Source of the DNA: CAUYUA01 sp963575675
Lineage (GTDB): Bacteria > Pseudomonadota > Alphaproteobacteria > Azospirillales > Azospirillaceae
Length of the DNA: 61,039 bases
Reading direction: 5' to 3'
NCBI GenBank assembly: GCA_963575675.1
Contig: CAUYUA010000077.1
Location: 1 to 61,039 of the forward strand
Made by a program: the position numbers and the translations under genes. Position 1 is the stretch's first letter; the number at the start of each line of letters is the position of its first letter. Positions 19,204 to 26,893 of the stretch are shown here, one piece after another. The notes below the pieces were generated by a model that worked only from the letters and a program-made list of their open reading frames with translations, was not told the DNA's origin and ran no database searches.

Positions 19204-19563
19204 ATGCGGAAGGTGTGGATTATCGTTTTCCTGTTGGCGATGATGGCGTCCACTCCGGTTTGGGCGCAAAACAAACCTTCTTTATCGCCGTTTGACGGCG
19301 GTGGATTTTCCGGGCCGGGAATGCCGACCGAGCAGCTTTTGGCGCTGGCGGTTGGAGTGCTGGTGACAGTGAATCTTTATAATGCTGTGGTTGGAAATCT
19401 TTCCGCCGGAGCTTTAATGGCGGAAGCAGGCGCCGGCGCTCCTCTTATCACGACGCCTGCGACTACGGCGGCTCTGCGCGCCGGTTCCGTGCGAGGCCCT
19501 GGTTTGGCGGCTATCTCGGTGGTTGGCGCTTTGCTGGGAAACTGGCTGTACAACCGTTATTGA
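19204..19563 (+). CDS. Small membrane protein, unknown function
   Basis: 119 residues from the ATG at 19204, preceded by GAGAGGAG. It has a signal peptide (VWIIVFLLAMMASTPVWA), a Gly/Pro/Phe-rich segment, a hydrophobic helix (LLALAVGVLVTVNLYNAVVG) and a second hydrophobic segment near the C-terminus (LAAISVVGALLGNWLY). It would be exported or in the inner membrane. I do not recognise a family. It stands alone between guaA and the IS-split gene. Confidence 0.7.
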   Translation: MRKVWIIVFLLAMMASTPVWAQNKPSLSPFDGGGFSGPGMPTEQLLALAVGVLVTVNLYNAVVGNLSAGALMAEAGAGAPLITTPATTAALRAGSVRGPGLAAISVVGALLGNWLYNRY

Positions 19564-19707
19564 TTTTTCTATACAGCAAGTTCCTCTTACGGCAAGTAAA
19601 GGGCGGCAAGCAAAGGGGGGAGGCGTTCTTGTTCTCCCCTCCCTCGCCGATTGGGAACGTAGTTTTGTAAATTTTCTTTGATGCAAGGGGTATTATTTCG
19701 GCGGGTA

Positions 19708-20036
19708 TTATTTCGGCTTGTTTCCGGGGGAACGTAGACGGATAATTTTCTCTATTACGTCAAACCAGAATTGAGCGCCATAGGAGATCGCCAAAGCTGT
19801 CAGCATCCATCCGAACCAAGACGCAATGCCGTTATAGCGGCCTCTGACGGCGCTTGGCGGAGAATCGCTTTCTTCAGAACATGCAAAGTAAGGGATGTTT
19901 TGAGATAATTTGTTGGCGATTGGAAGCATGAGCGCAACATTGCAGGGGTTTATGGTTCCCCACCCTATCGGCATATTCATCTCTCTAATAGTCTTGAAGA
20001 GTTCTTTGTTTTCTTCGAGGAATTTACCAATATCCT
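19708..20036 (-). pseudogene. 3' part of IS-split membrane protein gene
   Basis: The C-terminal piece of the gene whose 5' part is at 21443-22146. Read from the IS border it gives KFLEENKELFKTIREMN..., then a 90-residue tail with a hydrophobic helix in GWMLTALAISYGAQFWFDVIEK, a motif I recall from the C-terminus of a family of uncharacterised membrane proteins. Joining both parts after removing the element and one target copy gives an uninterrupted frame of about 340 codons. A start at the Met at 19980 could allow a truncated product, but this is unlikely to be functional. Confidence 0.85.
20027..20036. repeat. IS target-site duplication, left copy
   Basis: CCAATATCCT, identical to 21443-21452 on the other side of the element. 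The exact size (8-10 bases) is ambiguous by the sequence. Confidence 0.8.
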
Positions 20037-21442
20037 GTTAGTGCAACATGGTTTCTGTAAATTCCTCTCTCTCGGGTTTCCCTGGGTGGGCAGCCTTCCA
20101 CGCTTCGAGGTGTAGCTCTTTGCGCTACGGTTGCATGCCTGGAGGAACCACGGAGAGCAATTTCCCGGACGACTTCTTCGGAGTATTACTTGGAAATGTA
20201 ACGAAGGAGTTGACAGATATGGCAATGCGCGTCGTAAAACACCCCCTTGACGATGCTTATGCAGCGTTAATTGAAAATGGACTTGACGGAGCGAGCGAAG
20301 CTCTGCGCATTCTGGTTAATGAAGCAAGCAAGATCGAGCGAGCCCACTTTATGAATGCTCAATCTCACGAACGAACCGCTGAACGTACTGATTATGCCAA
20401 CGGCTATAAGCAAAAGACGGTTCTAACACGCGTCGGCAACGTGACCTTCGATGTGCCTCAAGTTCGCGGTGGAGGCTTTTATCCAAGCGCGCTTGAGAAA
20501 GGATCGCGGACCGAACAAGCCGTCAATATAGCCCTGGCTGAAATGTATATTCAGGGGGTATCAACCAGAAAGGTGATAACGGTTCTTCAAGCTTTACTTG
20601 GACCGGAGATTTCAATTTCGTCGGCCCAGGTCAGCCGTGCGGCCGAAGCTCTCGACGTTGGTCTTGCGGCTTGGCGTGAACGGCCACTTGGCGAAACTCC
20701 CTATGTTTTCTTCGACGCCCGATATGAACGGGTGCGAGAAGGCGGGCATTTGGTCGATTGTGCCGTGCTGGTTGCTATCGGCATCACAACGGACGGAATT
20801 CGGCGCGTGCTCGGTGTTTCCGTCGCCTTGTCGGAAGCCGAAGTCCATTGGCGCGCCTTTATGGAGAGCTTGGTGCGGCGTGGTTTGATGGGCGTCAAAA
20901 TGATCATCGCAGACGACCATGCTGGCCTTAAAGCGGCTCGCAGAGCCGTGCTTCCCAGCGTCCCATGGCAACGCTGCCAGTTCCATTTGCAGTTGAATGC
21001 CCAAGCCTACGTCCCGAAAATCGACCAACGCAAATCTGTCGCTCAGCAAATTAAGACAATCTTCAATGCTCCTGATAAAGTCGAGGCCGAGCGTTTGCTA
21101 AAAAAATTCGTGGATATATGGGCTAAAGACGCTCCAAAGCTTGCGCAATGGGCGGAAGAGAACCTGCCTATGGGGTTTTCGGTGTTCGAGTTGCCCCAAC
21201 AATATCGCACTCGACTAAGAACAACCAATGGACTCGAAAGGATAAACAGAGAACTCAAGCGCCGCACCCGAGTGGCTTCAATCTTTCCAAATACCGCTTC
21301 ATGTCTACGATTGGTCTCTGCTCTGCTCGCTGAGTGTGACGAAGAGTGGATGTCAGGAAAAATGTATCTCAACCTGAAAGGGTAATTCGCTCGTCGCCTG
21401 AAAAAGTTGTCTGGAAAAATTTACAGAAAAGTTGTTGCACAG
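20037..21442 (+). mobile_element. IS256-family insertion sequence
   Basis: About 1.4 kb with imperfect terminal inverted repeats: left GTGCAACA then TTTCTGTAAATT (from 20041) and the same motifs inverted at the right end (to 21440). The flanking sequence CCAATATCCT occurs on both sides (20027-20036 and 21443-21452), a direct target duplication of 8-10 bases as the family makes. One transposase gene fills the interior. It has inserted into a membrane-protein gene. Confidence 0.93.
20219..21385 (+). CDS. IS256-family (Mutator-like) transposase
   Basis: About 388 residues from the ATG at 20219, which has AAGGAG eight bases upstream; the open frame extends back to 20048 but that region is the IS end. 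The protein has the DDE catalytic core: first Asp in YVFFDARYERVR, second Asp in MIIADDHAGLKAARR, and Glu in TTNGLERINRELKRR. The conserved PWQRCQFHLQLNA segment lies between. It is full length with no frameshift, so the element could be active. Confidence 0.95.
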   Translation: MAMRVVKHPLDDAYAALIENGLDGASEALRILVNEASKIERAHFMNAQSHERTAERTDYANGYKQKTVLTRVGNVTFDVPQVRGGGFYPSALEKGSRTEQAVNIALAEMYIQGVSTRKVITVLQALLGPEISISSAQVSRAAEALDVGLAAWRERPLGETPYVFFDARYERVREGGHLVDCAVLVAIGITTDGIRRVLGVSVALSEAEVHWRAFMESLVRRGLMGVKMIIADDHAGLKAARRAVLPSVPWQRCQFHLQLNAQAYVPKIDQRKSVAQQIKTIFNAPDKVEAERLLKKFVDIWAKDAPKLAQWAEENLPMGFSVFELPQQYRTRLRTTNGLERINRELKRRTRVASIFPNTASCLRLVSALLAECDEEWMSGKMYLNLKG

Positions 21443-22146
21443 CCAATATCCTTTTGAGAGGCGTTTGTCTGCGTCTGAGCGCAGGATGGTTCTGTGCAAA
21501 TAGATTTTTCCGTTATCTTCATGGCAAGAGAAGTGATGGCGTTGGCGTTTCCAGCGTTGAGGAGACAAGAAACCAAATCGACCGTGCTGATGTTTAGTAC
21601 AATTGCAACGAATAATCCATAAAAAAACAGTCTTCTTTGAGTTGTGCGTTTGTAACGGCCGTTCTGTCGTTCCATTGCGGCGTCATAGCATTCAATAATT
21701 TTGGTTCGGAAAGTATTGATGTTATTATCGGAGCCGATCCAGAGTGCTTTGAGGGCATTTTTCATGTTGCCGCTGGGTGTAAGAACTTTGTTCTTAGTGA
21801 GGATGTCGATGATGGCGTCCGCAAAAACGGCGCTTGGGATGTAAGAGGGGTGGCGTGCGGCGACAATTGGAAGTATTCGTTTGAGCCACCGGAGCTTTTG
21901 AATATTTATGCCGGGGGGAAGCAATCCGATGATAAGGGGATGCTTGAAGAATCGTTTGGCGATGTTGGTTTGTCTTGGATCTCCAAGGAGATGTGCGATC
22001 GCGTTTTGTAATTCTCGTCCACGACGGTTCCACATTTCAGAAATTATTTCTTCAAGATTTGTTGTTATTATGCTGAGGATGAAGTAGGTAAAGAACAACA
22101 CCAATACGGCGCTGAGCGTAACATTGATGATGGATTCGGAATGCAT
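21443..22146 (-). pseudogene. 5' part of IS-split membrane protein gene
   Basis: 235 codons before the IS border (...ASQKDIG), after which the frame runs a few residues into the element. It has an N-terminal TM helix (AVLVLFFTYFILSIITTNLEEIISEMWNRRGREL) followed by a soluble region and a TM near residues 175-195 (RLFFYGLFVAIVLNIS). The pattern TM - Arg-rich amphipathic helix - soluble - TM - C-terminal TM fits an uncharacterised membrane-protein family. It follows the patatin gene by 104 bases on the same strand, so the two were probably an operon. Function unknown. Confidence 0.85.
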
Positions 22147-22174
22147 CGTAAAATTCCTTTTCTATTTTCTCTAT

Positions 22175-22215
22175 GAAGTGTTTCTCGATTTCATGGCGTC
22201 ATCGAGAAACACTTC
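22175..22215. promoter_or_regulatory. Strong intra-operon hairpin
   Basis: GAAGTGTTTCTCGAT (22175-22189) and ATCGAGAAACACTTC (22201-22215) are perfect 15-base complements with an 11-base loop. It lies between the patatin stop and the start of the split membrane-protein gene, about 30 bases before the latter. No T-run follows on the reverse strand, so it may be a processing or stability element and not a terminator. Confidence 0.65.
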
Positions 22216-22250
22216 TCTATTTCAGATTGTTCGTTGTCGTTGTGAGCCTA

Positions 22251-24395
22251 TTAGGCGATTTTAGGGTCTCCAGACCATTGTCTTGCGATCCAACTTATGC
22301 CGGGCCATTGGCTGACCTTGCTCGGAGCGCGTTCTTTGAGCGTATATGTGAAGGCGCCGTTAATTTTTTCTCCTTCAAAGATTAGTTCTTTTTGTCGATT
22401 CAAAGAGGAAATGACGTCATTTTCCGTCATGCAGAATTGGTCTGCAATACTTTTTACGGTTCTATAGTCGTAGGATATATCATTGAGAGAAGATAAAACT
22501 TTTCGATCATTTTCAGAAGCGTTTTTTCCGATTTCTTCTAGCTGATCTCTTAGGGTAAGGTCTTTGATGGTCATCCAATAGACCAATGATCTGACCTTTT
22601 TCTTCATATAGAGGTTCCAGGCAATTGTCACGACGCTATTGAATAATATTCCTTGGACGGATTTCTTTTTGAGATTCTGATAGAGAAGATCAGCGCGGAT
22701 GTCGGCTTGATCCGCCATTTCTGAAACATCTTTTTTACTGACGCGTGGCCACGAGGGCGGTTGAGGAGGGGTGGCGGCGGATCCGCATAATGGAATGATT
22801 TGCAAATAGGTGTTTGTTCCATCGGAAACTTCGAATGCCTTTTTTTGATCAGCCGAGAGATTTCTATAGCCATCGGCGACGATGTTGTAATTTTCAGGAA
22901 GAACAAGATGATTTTTTAGGAATAAATAGCAATTAAGGCGACCGAGTTGGTAGTCATGAGCGCGCAGCCGTTCATCTAAGAAACCTCCAAACCCGCCAAG
23001 GACGCCACAGGCCAAGGGATAAGTTTCAAGATTTTCCTGAGGTGATCTTCTGCGACGAGGGGATATCAAATAACGACTGTAAACATCCTCTGAGAATGCC
23101 GCAGATAGTTCTTCAGGTTTGAAACGGACTTGATTCAATAGAGTTGGGAATATTTTACTAATGACGCTCAACAATAAATCATTGAGCTTTTCATTGCAAT
23201 CGTATTTGATTGCTTCGGGAAACGGGTCGACCATAATGACCGCCCGATCAACCTTCTGGTTGGCGTTTTCTATGCGTGGGTTGCCATGGGGCGGGTTGCT
23301 CATGAGAGTCCATCGCGCCAATTCGAATGGCTCGTTGTTGAGCAAGCCTCCATCCACGGCGACGTAATTTACCGGGCGCGTAGAGAAAGGATAATTTTCA
23401 ATTTGTATGGGACTAGACGCCAGGAGTTTGTCGGGAGGAAAGGCTGGATCGCTGAACGGCGACGGAAAAGATGTCGGTAAACGATATCCGCCATTGCCGC
23501 ATTTTTCTAAAGCAATGTTTGGCCATCGTTTGAAAACGACGTCTTTGACCAAGACCGGCTCGATGACGCGCGCGGGCAGGCCGATAGGAAACGCGCCGGT
23601 TCCCAGCGCCGCTGTAAGGAATTCTCTCCACGGAGAAGGCAACTCTTCCAGCTTGCCTTCAACCGGAAGATTGGCGATCGTGGTGAAGTCTGTAACTTTT
23701 GAGGGGTCTTGGTCTGCCCAGGGGCTCGGGATTTTAAGGGAGTTCGAGTTGAGTCCCTGAACGCTAAAATGCGCCCAATCGCGGTGATTGGTCATAGCGT
23801 AGCCAGGTTGTCCCTGGCTTCCGCCAATAAACCCGATGTCGTAAGGCGCGCCGCGTAGGTTGCTCAAAGTGACGAAAAAGTGAAGTTTCTCTGGAAAGTA
23901 CGGTCGAGGTGAAATCGTCTTGATATTGGCTATGTTCTCCAGAGCAATTTTGTCGAGAATGCTTCCATCCAAAAGCGAGCGAACTCCGTTGCCGTCGTTG
24001 AGGTCGTCGTTTCCAAGAAAGGACGAACCGCCAACGACACTGATAAGGTTTGGCGTCGTCACCCAAGCGTCATATAAACGCGGCAAGCGCGTTGTGACTT
24101 GTCCAACATCAGGGATGTTCAGAATGTTGGGGGGCGCGTCCATTGGGCGATCGGCCAAGGCGATCAATCCTAACGCTCCCGTCATGCCCCCGGCGGAAGC
24201 GCCTGTGATGACGGGAATGACGACGTCGTGATCTGGGACGGTCGGCGGAGAATTTTCTTCTTTTCTCTTGGCGGCCTGGAGTTTTTCCTTTTCCCACTCA
24301 TCGAGAGCTTCGGTTAAAAAGTCAAAGACTCCGGCGGTATAGGCTCCGGCGGAGATGGCTCCCGCCATGGTTAGTCCGATATGAAATTTGGCCAT
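22251..24395 (-). CDS. Patatin-like phospholipase family protein
   Basis: 714 residues. The patatin catalytic dyad is visible: nucleophile Ser67 in GASAGG (GxSxG) and Asp in VDGGLLNNEPFE near residue 345. The N-terminal glycine-rich oxyanion element is LTMAGAISAGAY. The protein is much longer than simple patatins, with a C-terminal ~280-residue region rich in charged residues and no recognised domain. The expected activity is acyl-ester hydrolysis of membrane lipids. The neighbour downstream on the same strand is the IS-split membrane protein. A defence role, as with CBASS patatin effectors, is possible, but no nucleotide cyclase is nearby. Confidence 0.85.
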   Translation of the reverse strand: MAKFHIGLTMAGAISAGAYTAGVFDFLTEALDEWEKEKLQAAKRKEENSPPTVPDHDVVIPVITGASAGGMTGALGLIALADRPMDAPPNILNIPDVGQVTTRLPRLYDAWVTTPNLISVVGGSSFLGNDDLNDGNGVRSLLDGSILDKIALENIANIKTISPRPYFPEKLHFFVTLSNLRGAPYDIGFIGGSQGQPGYAMTNHRDWAHFSVQGLNSNSLKIPSPWADQDPSKVTDFTTIANLPVEGKLEELPSPWREFLTAALGTGAFPIGLPARVIEPVLVKDVVFKRWPNIALEKCGNGGYRLPTSFPSPFSDPAFPPDKLLASSPIQIENYPFSTRPVNYVAVDGGLLNNEPFELARWTLMSNPPHGNPRIENANQKVDRAVIMVDPFPEAIKYDCNEKLNDLLLSVISKIFPTLLNQVRFKPEELSAAFSEDVYSRYLISPRRRRSPQENLETYPLACGVLGGFGGFLDERLRAHDYQLGRLNCYLFLKNHLVLPENYNIVADGYRNLSADQKKAFEVSDGTNTYLQIIPLCGSAATPPQPPSWPRVSKKDVSEMADQADIRADLLYQNLKKKSVQGILFNSVVTIAWNLYMKKKVRSLVYWMTIKDLTLRDQLEEIGKNASENDRKVLSSLNDISYDYRTVKSIADQFCMTENDVISSLNRQKELIFEGEKINGAFTYTLKERAPSKVSQWPGISWIARQWSGDPKIA

Positions 24396-24591
24396 TTTGA
24401 GTGGTCCTTTTTTTGGGGCGTCAGCTTCTTTTGGGCGTCGGTGTGTTGCTCGAACAAATTGACGTCATTAGAGCAACATTCTATAAAAACTCGAACAAAG
24501 AGAGAATATAACAAAATCATTTCCATAAATACCACAACAATATAAAAAACACAATTTATTTTTGCCTTCTTGTCCTACGATTTTTTATAAA

Positions 24592-24705
24592 AATTAAACG
24601 GGTCCAGGGATTGTGTTTTTGGTCATGGGGAGCATAAGGGAGGAGGGGAGCCTTCTCCTTATGATTCTTTGCGACCAGGAACACAGTCTCTGGATTCGTT
24701 TAATA
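24592..24705. repeat. Type-1 palindromic element, medium form
   Basis: Outer arms AATTAAACGGGTCCAGGGA and TCTGGATTCGTTTAAT, inner arms GGAGCATAAGGGAG and CTCCTTATGATTC. The whole 110 bases can fold as one long hairpin. It lies between the divergent starts of the patatin and FkbM genes, so here it is not simply a 3' terminator. Confidence 0.85.
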
Positions 24706-24798
24706 TTAAGAGGGCATTGGAAACATTTGGCGTTGTTATCGACAAGCAAGTGATTTTCTGGTAAACTCTGCGTTGATCGCGTTTTTAAGGGTAAGAAA

Positions 24799-25614
24799 AT
24801 GTCAAAAAGAGAGCGGGGGTTGGTTTTCGAACGGGGTAATATGCGCGTGCGGGACACACGCTATGGAGCGATGTTATTCAATAACAATGATGCTTATATT
24901 GGAAGAAGTCTTGAGCTTTATGGAGAATATTCCGAAGCTGAAGCCGAAATATTTCGACAAATGTTGTCGCCGGGAGCTGTGGCGCTCGATATCGGCGCTA
25001 ATATCGGCGCTCATACTTTGTCTATGGCAAAGTTTGTTGGGCCGGAAGGAATGGTCTATGCCTTTGAGCCCCAGCGCTCCGTCTATTACATATTATGCGC
25101 AAACCTTGCGTTGAACGAGGTCGTAAATGTTTGCGCTTTACAAATCGGCCTCGGGCGTGAGGTCTCAAAGGCCTTGGCGCCGCGCGTCAACTACGCCACG
25201 CACGGTAATTTTGGCGGCGTGTCGTTGGCTATGGCGGGCTCAGGAGACGAAGTGACCGTCTTGACGCTTGATAGTATGGCTTTGCCTCGCTGTAATCTTA
25301 TCAAGATTGATGTCGAGGGTATGGAAGACGACGTTATTGCCGGAGCTGAGAACACTATTCGGAGGTTGCGGCCATTCATGTATGTTGAAAATGATCGGAA
25401 AGAAAAATCGGGAGCGCTCATTCGCCGTATTCTAGACTTGAATTATAGATTGTATTGGCATTTTCCCAGAATAGTGACGTTGAAAAACTTTTACGACAAT
25501 CAAGACCCTGAAATTATGCCGTATATTTCAACAAATATGCTATGTGTGCCGCGTGAATTGCCGGTCTCGATAAAAGGGCGCGAGATTTTGTCGGAGAATG
25601 ATCGCCCTTCTTAA
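24799..25614 (+). CDS. FkbM family methyltransferase
   Basis: 271 residues, start preceded by AAGGG. The SAM-binding motif is DIGANIGAHTL (residues 64-74), with FEPQRSVYYILCANLALN as motif II and LIKIDVEGMEDDVIAGA as the FkbM signature. The family O-methylates sugars and other small molecules, often surface polysaccharides. Substrate unknown. No glycan genes lie around it. Confidence 0.9.
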   Translation: MSKRERGLVFERGNMRVRDTRYGAMLFNNNDAYIGRSLELYGEYSEAEAEIFRQMLSPGAVALDIGANIGAHTLSMAKFVGPEGMVYAFEPQRSVYYILCANLALNEVVNVCALQIGLGREVSKALAPRVNYATHGNFGGVSLAMAGSGDEVTVLTLDSMALPRCNLIKIDVEGMEDDVIAGAENTIRRLRPFMYVENDRKEKSGALIRRILDLNYRLYWHFPRIVTLKNFYDNQDPEIMPYISTNMLCVPRELPVSIKGREILSENDRPS

Positions 25615-25821
25615 TGGTGTGGAAGGGCTCTTGTCTCAATTCGGTAAAATCGTAAAAAGAAGACGCCAACAAATTTTTCGGATTTTTGATCAAACAGAGG
25701 CTAAAAGAGGTGTGCTTGGGGGTGAAGAAGAGAGCGCTCTTTATAATATGTTCTCGCAATCAAGGCTTCGCCTTCAATGCGCCATGATTACGCTAAATTG
25801 TGAGGAGGGCGGATTACAGAA

Positions 25822-26508
25822 ATGCGTGTTTTGGTCGTGTATGCTCACCATGAGCAAAAATCATTTGTTGCGGCAATGAAAGACGCCGCAGTTCATACGT
25901 TGACGGCGCAGAACCACGACGTTGTTGTCTCCGATCTTTACGCTATGAAGTGGAAAGCGGTTGCAGATGCGGACGATTTCGGCGCTCGTCACGATCCCGA
26001 TTATCTTGTCTATGCGCTTGAACAACGCTACAATCACGAGGTCTGCGCGTTGGCGCCGGATATTGTTCAGGAGTTGGATAAGATTAAGCAAGCTGATTTT
26101 ATTTTGATGATATTTCCTCTTTATTGGTGCTCGACGCCTGCAATTATGAAAGGTTGGATCGATCGCGTTTTGGTTTCGGGGTATTGCTACGGCGGAAAAC
26201 GCTTTTACGATCGAGGCGGTCTCGTTGGAAAAAAGGCAATGTTGGCTTTTGCCGCCGGAGGACGAGCCCATATGTTTGAAAAAGGCGGTGTTCACGGAGA
26301 CATCAACGACATGCTGAGGCCGATTCAACAAGGAACTTTGGCCTATACGGGGCTTTCGGTTCTTCCTCCATTCATTGCCTATCATGTTCCTTATCTTAAA
26401 GATGAGCAACGACGGACGATTTTGAAAGACTTCGAGCGATGTTTGGAAACGCTTGAACAAAAGCAACCGATGGCGTTTCCTTCTTTGAATGACTACAGTT
26501 TCAACTGA
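25822..26508 (+). CDS. NAD(P)H:quinone oxidoreductase-like flavoprotein
   Basis: 228 residues of flavodoxin fold, NQO/KefF/MdaB-like. The N-terminus VLVVYAHHEQKSF binds FMN/FAD phosphate; the FPLYWCSTPAIMKGWIDRVLVSGYCY segment is the family signature, and GKKAMLAFAAGGRAHMF follows. It is expected to carry out two-electron reduction of quinones with NAD(P)H in the cytoplasm. A GGAGGGCGG ribosome site precedes the start. The 200 bases before it hold no gene that I can support. Confidence 0.88.
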   Translation: MRVLVVYAHHEQKSFVAAMKDAAVHTLTAQNHDVVVSDLYAMKWKAVADADDFGARHDPDYLVYALEQRYNHEVCALAPDIVQELDKIKQADFILMIFPLYWCSTPAIMKGWIDRVLVSGYCYGGKRFYDRGGLVGKKAMLAFAAGGRAHMFEKGGVHGDINDMLRPIQQGTLAYTGLSVLPPFIAYHVPYLKDEQRRTILKDFERCLETLEQKQPMAFPSLNDYSFN

Positions 26509-26517
26509 TCTAAATTA

Positions 26518-26825
26518 GAATTAGAAGGGGCCAGAGGCTGTGTTTCTGGTCGTAGGGGATTTAAGGGAGGGGGGCGAAAGCTCCCCTTATTCGCAAAGCG
26601 ATCTTCTTCTGGAATCGTTTATTTGTGACTTATCCTTTCAGGGCTAAGCTTTGGGCTTAGGCTTCAGGCGCATGCTTTGTGATCGTTCTTTTGATGTCTC
26701 AAGACATTCCATAAACATCACAAATAGTTCCAGAAGAGGATCGCTTTGTGAATAAGGGGAGCTTTTGCTTTCCCCTTATAATTCTCTACGATGAGGACAC
26801 AGCCCCTGGACCTTTCTAATTTTTA
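26518..26825. repeat. Type-1 palindromic element, long form
   Basis: About 300 bases. The left half (AATTAGAAGGGGCCAGAGGC, ..., GCTCCCCTTATTCGCAAAGCGAT, ..., CTGGAATCGTTTATTTGTGA) is mirrored by the right half (TCACAAATAGTTCCAGAAGAGG, ..., CGCTTTGTGAATAAGGGGAGC, ..., GCCCCTGGACCTTTCTAAT). The loop of about 70 bases has its own small hairpin (GCCTAAGC-like). It lies between the reductase and the hybrid kinase. Confidence 0.88.
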
Positions 26826-26893
26826 TACAAAATCAAAGCGCAATTGCTTCCGCATCTTCTTTTCGAATAAACGAAGCGCATCCCGGAGCGTCC

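Noticed and set aside
20041..20218. N-terminal extension of the transposase from 20048
   Set aside because: This is the IS end itself; the ATG at 20219 has a good ribosome site and matches the usual family start.
22251..24395. CBASS-type defence operon
   Set aside because: The patatin fits an effector, but there is no cyclic nucleotide synthase or Cap2/Cap3-like gene beside it.
25598..25879. Small forward frame between the FkbM and reductase genes
   Set aside because: Overlaps both genes out of frame and shows no protein features.
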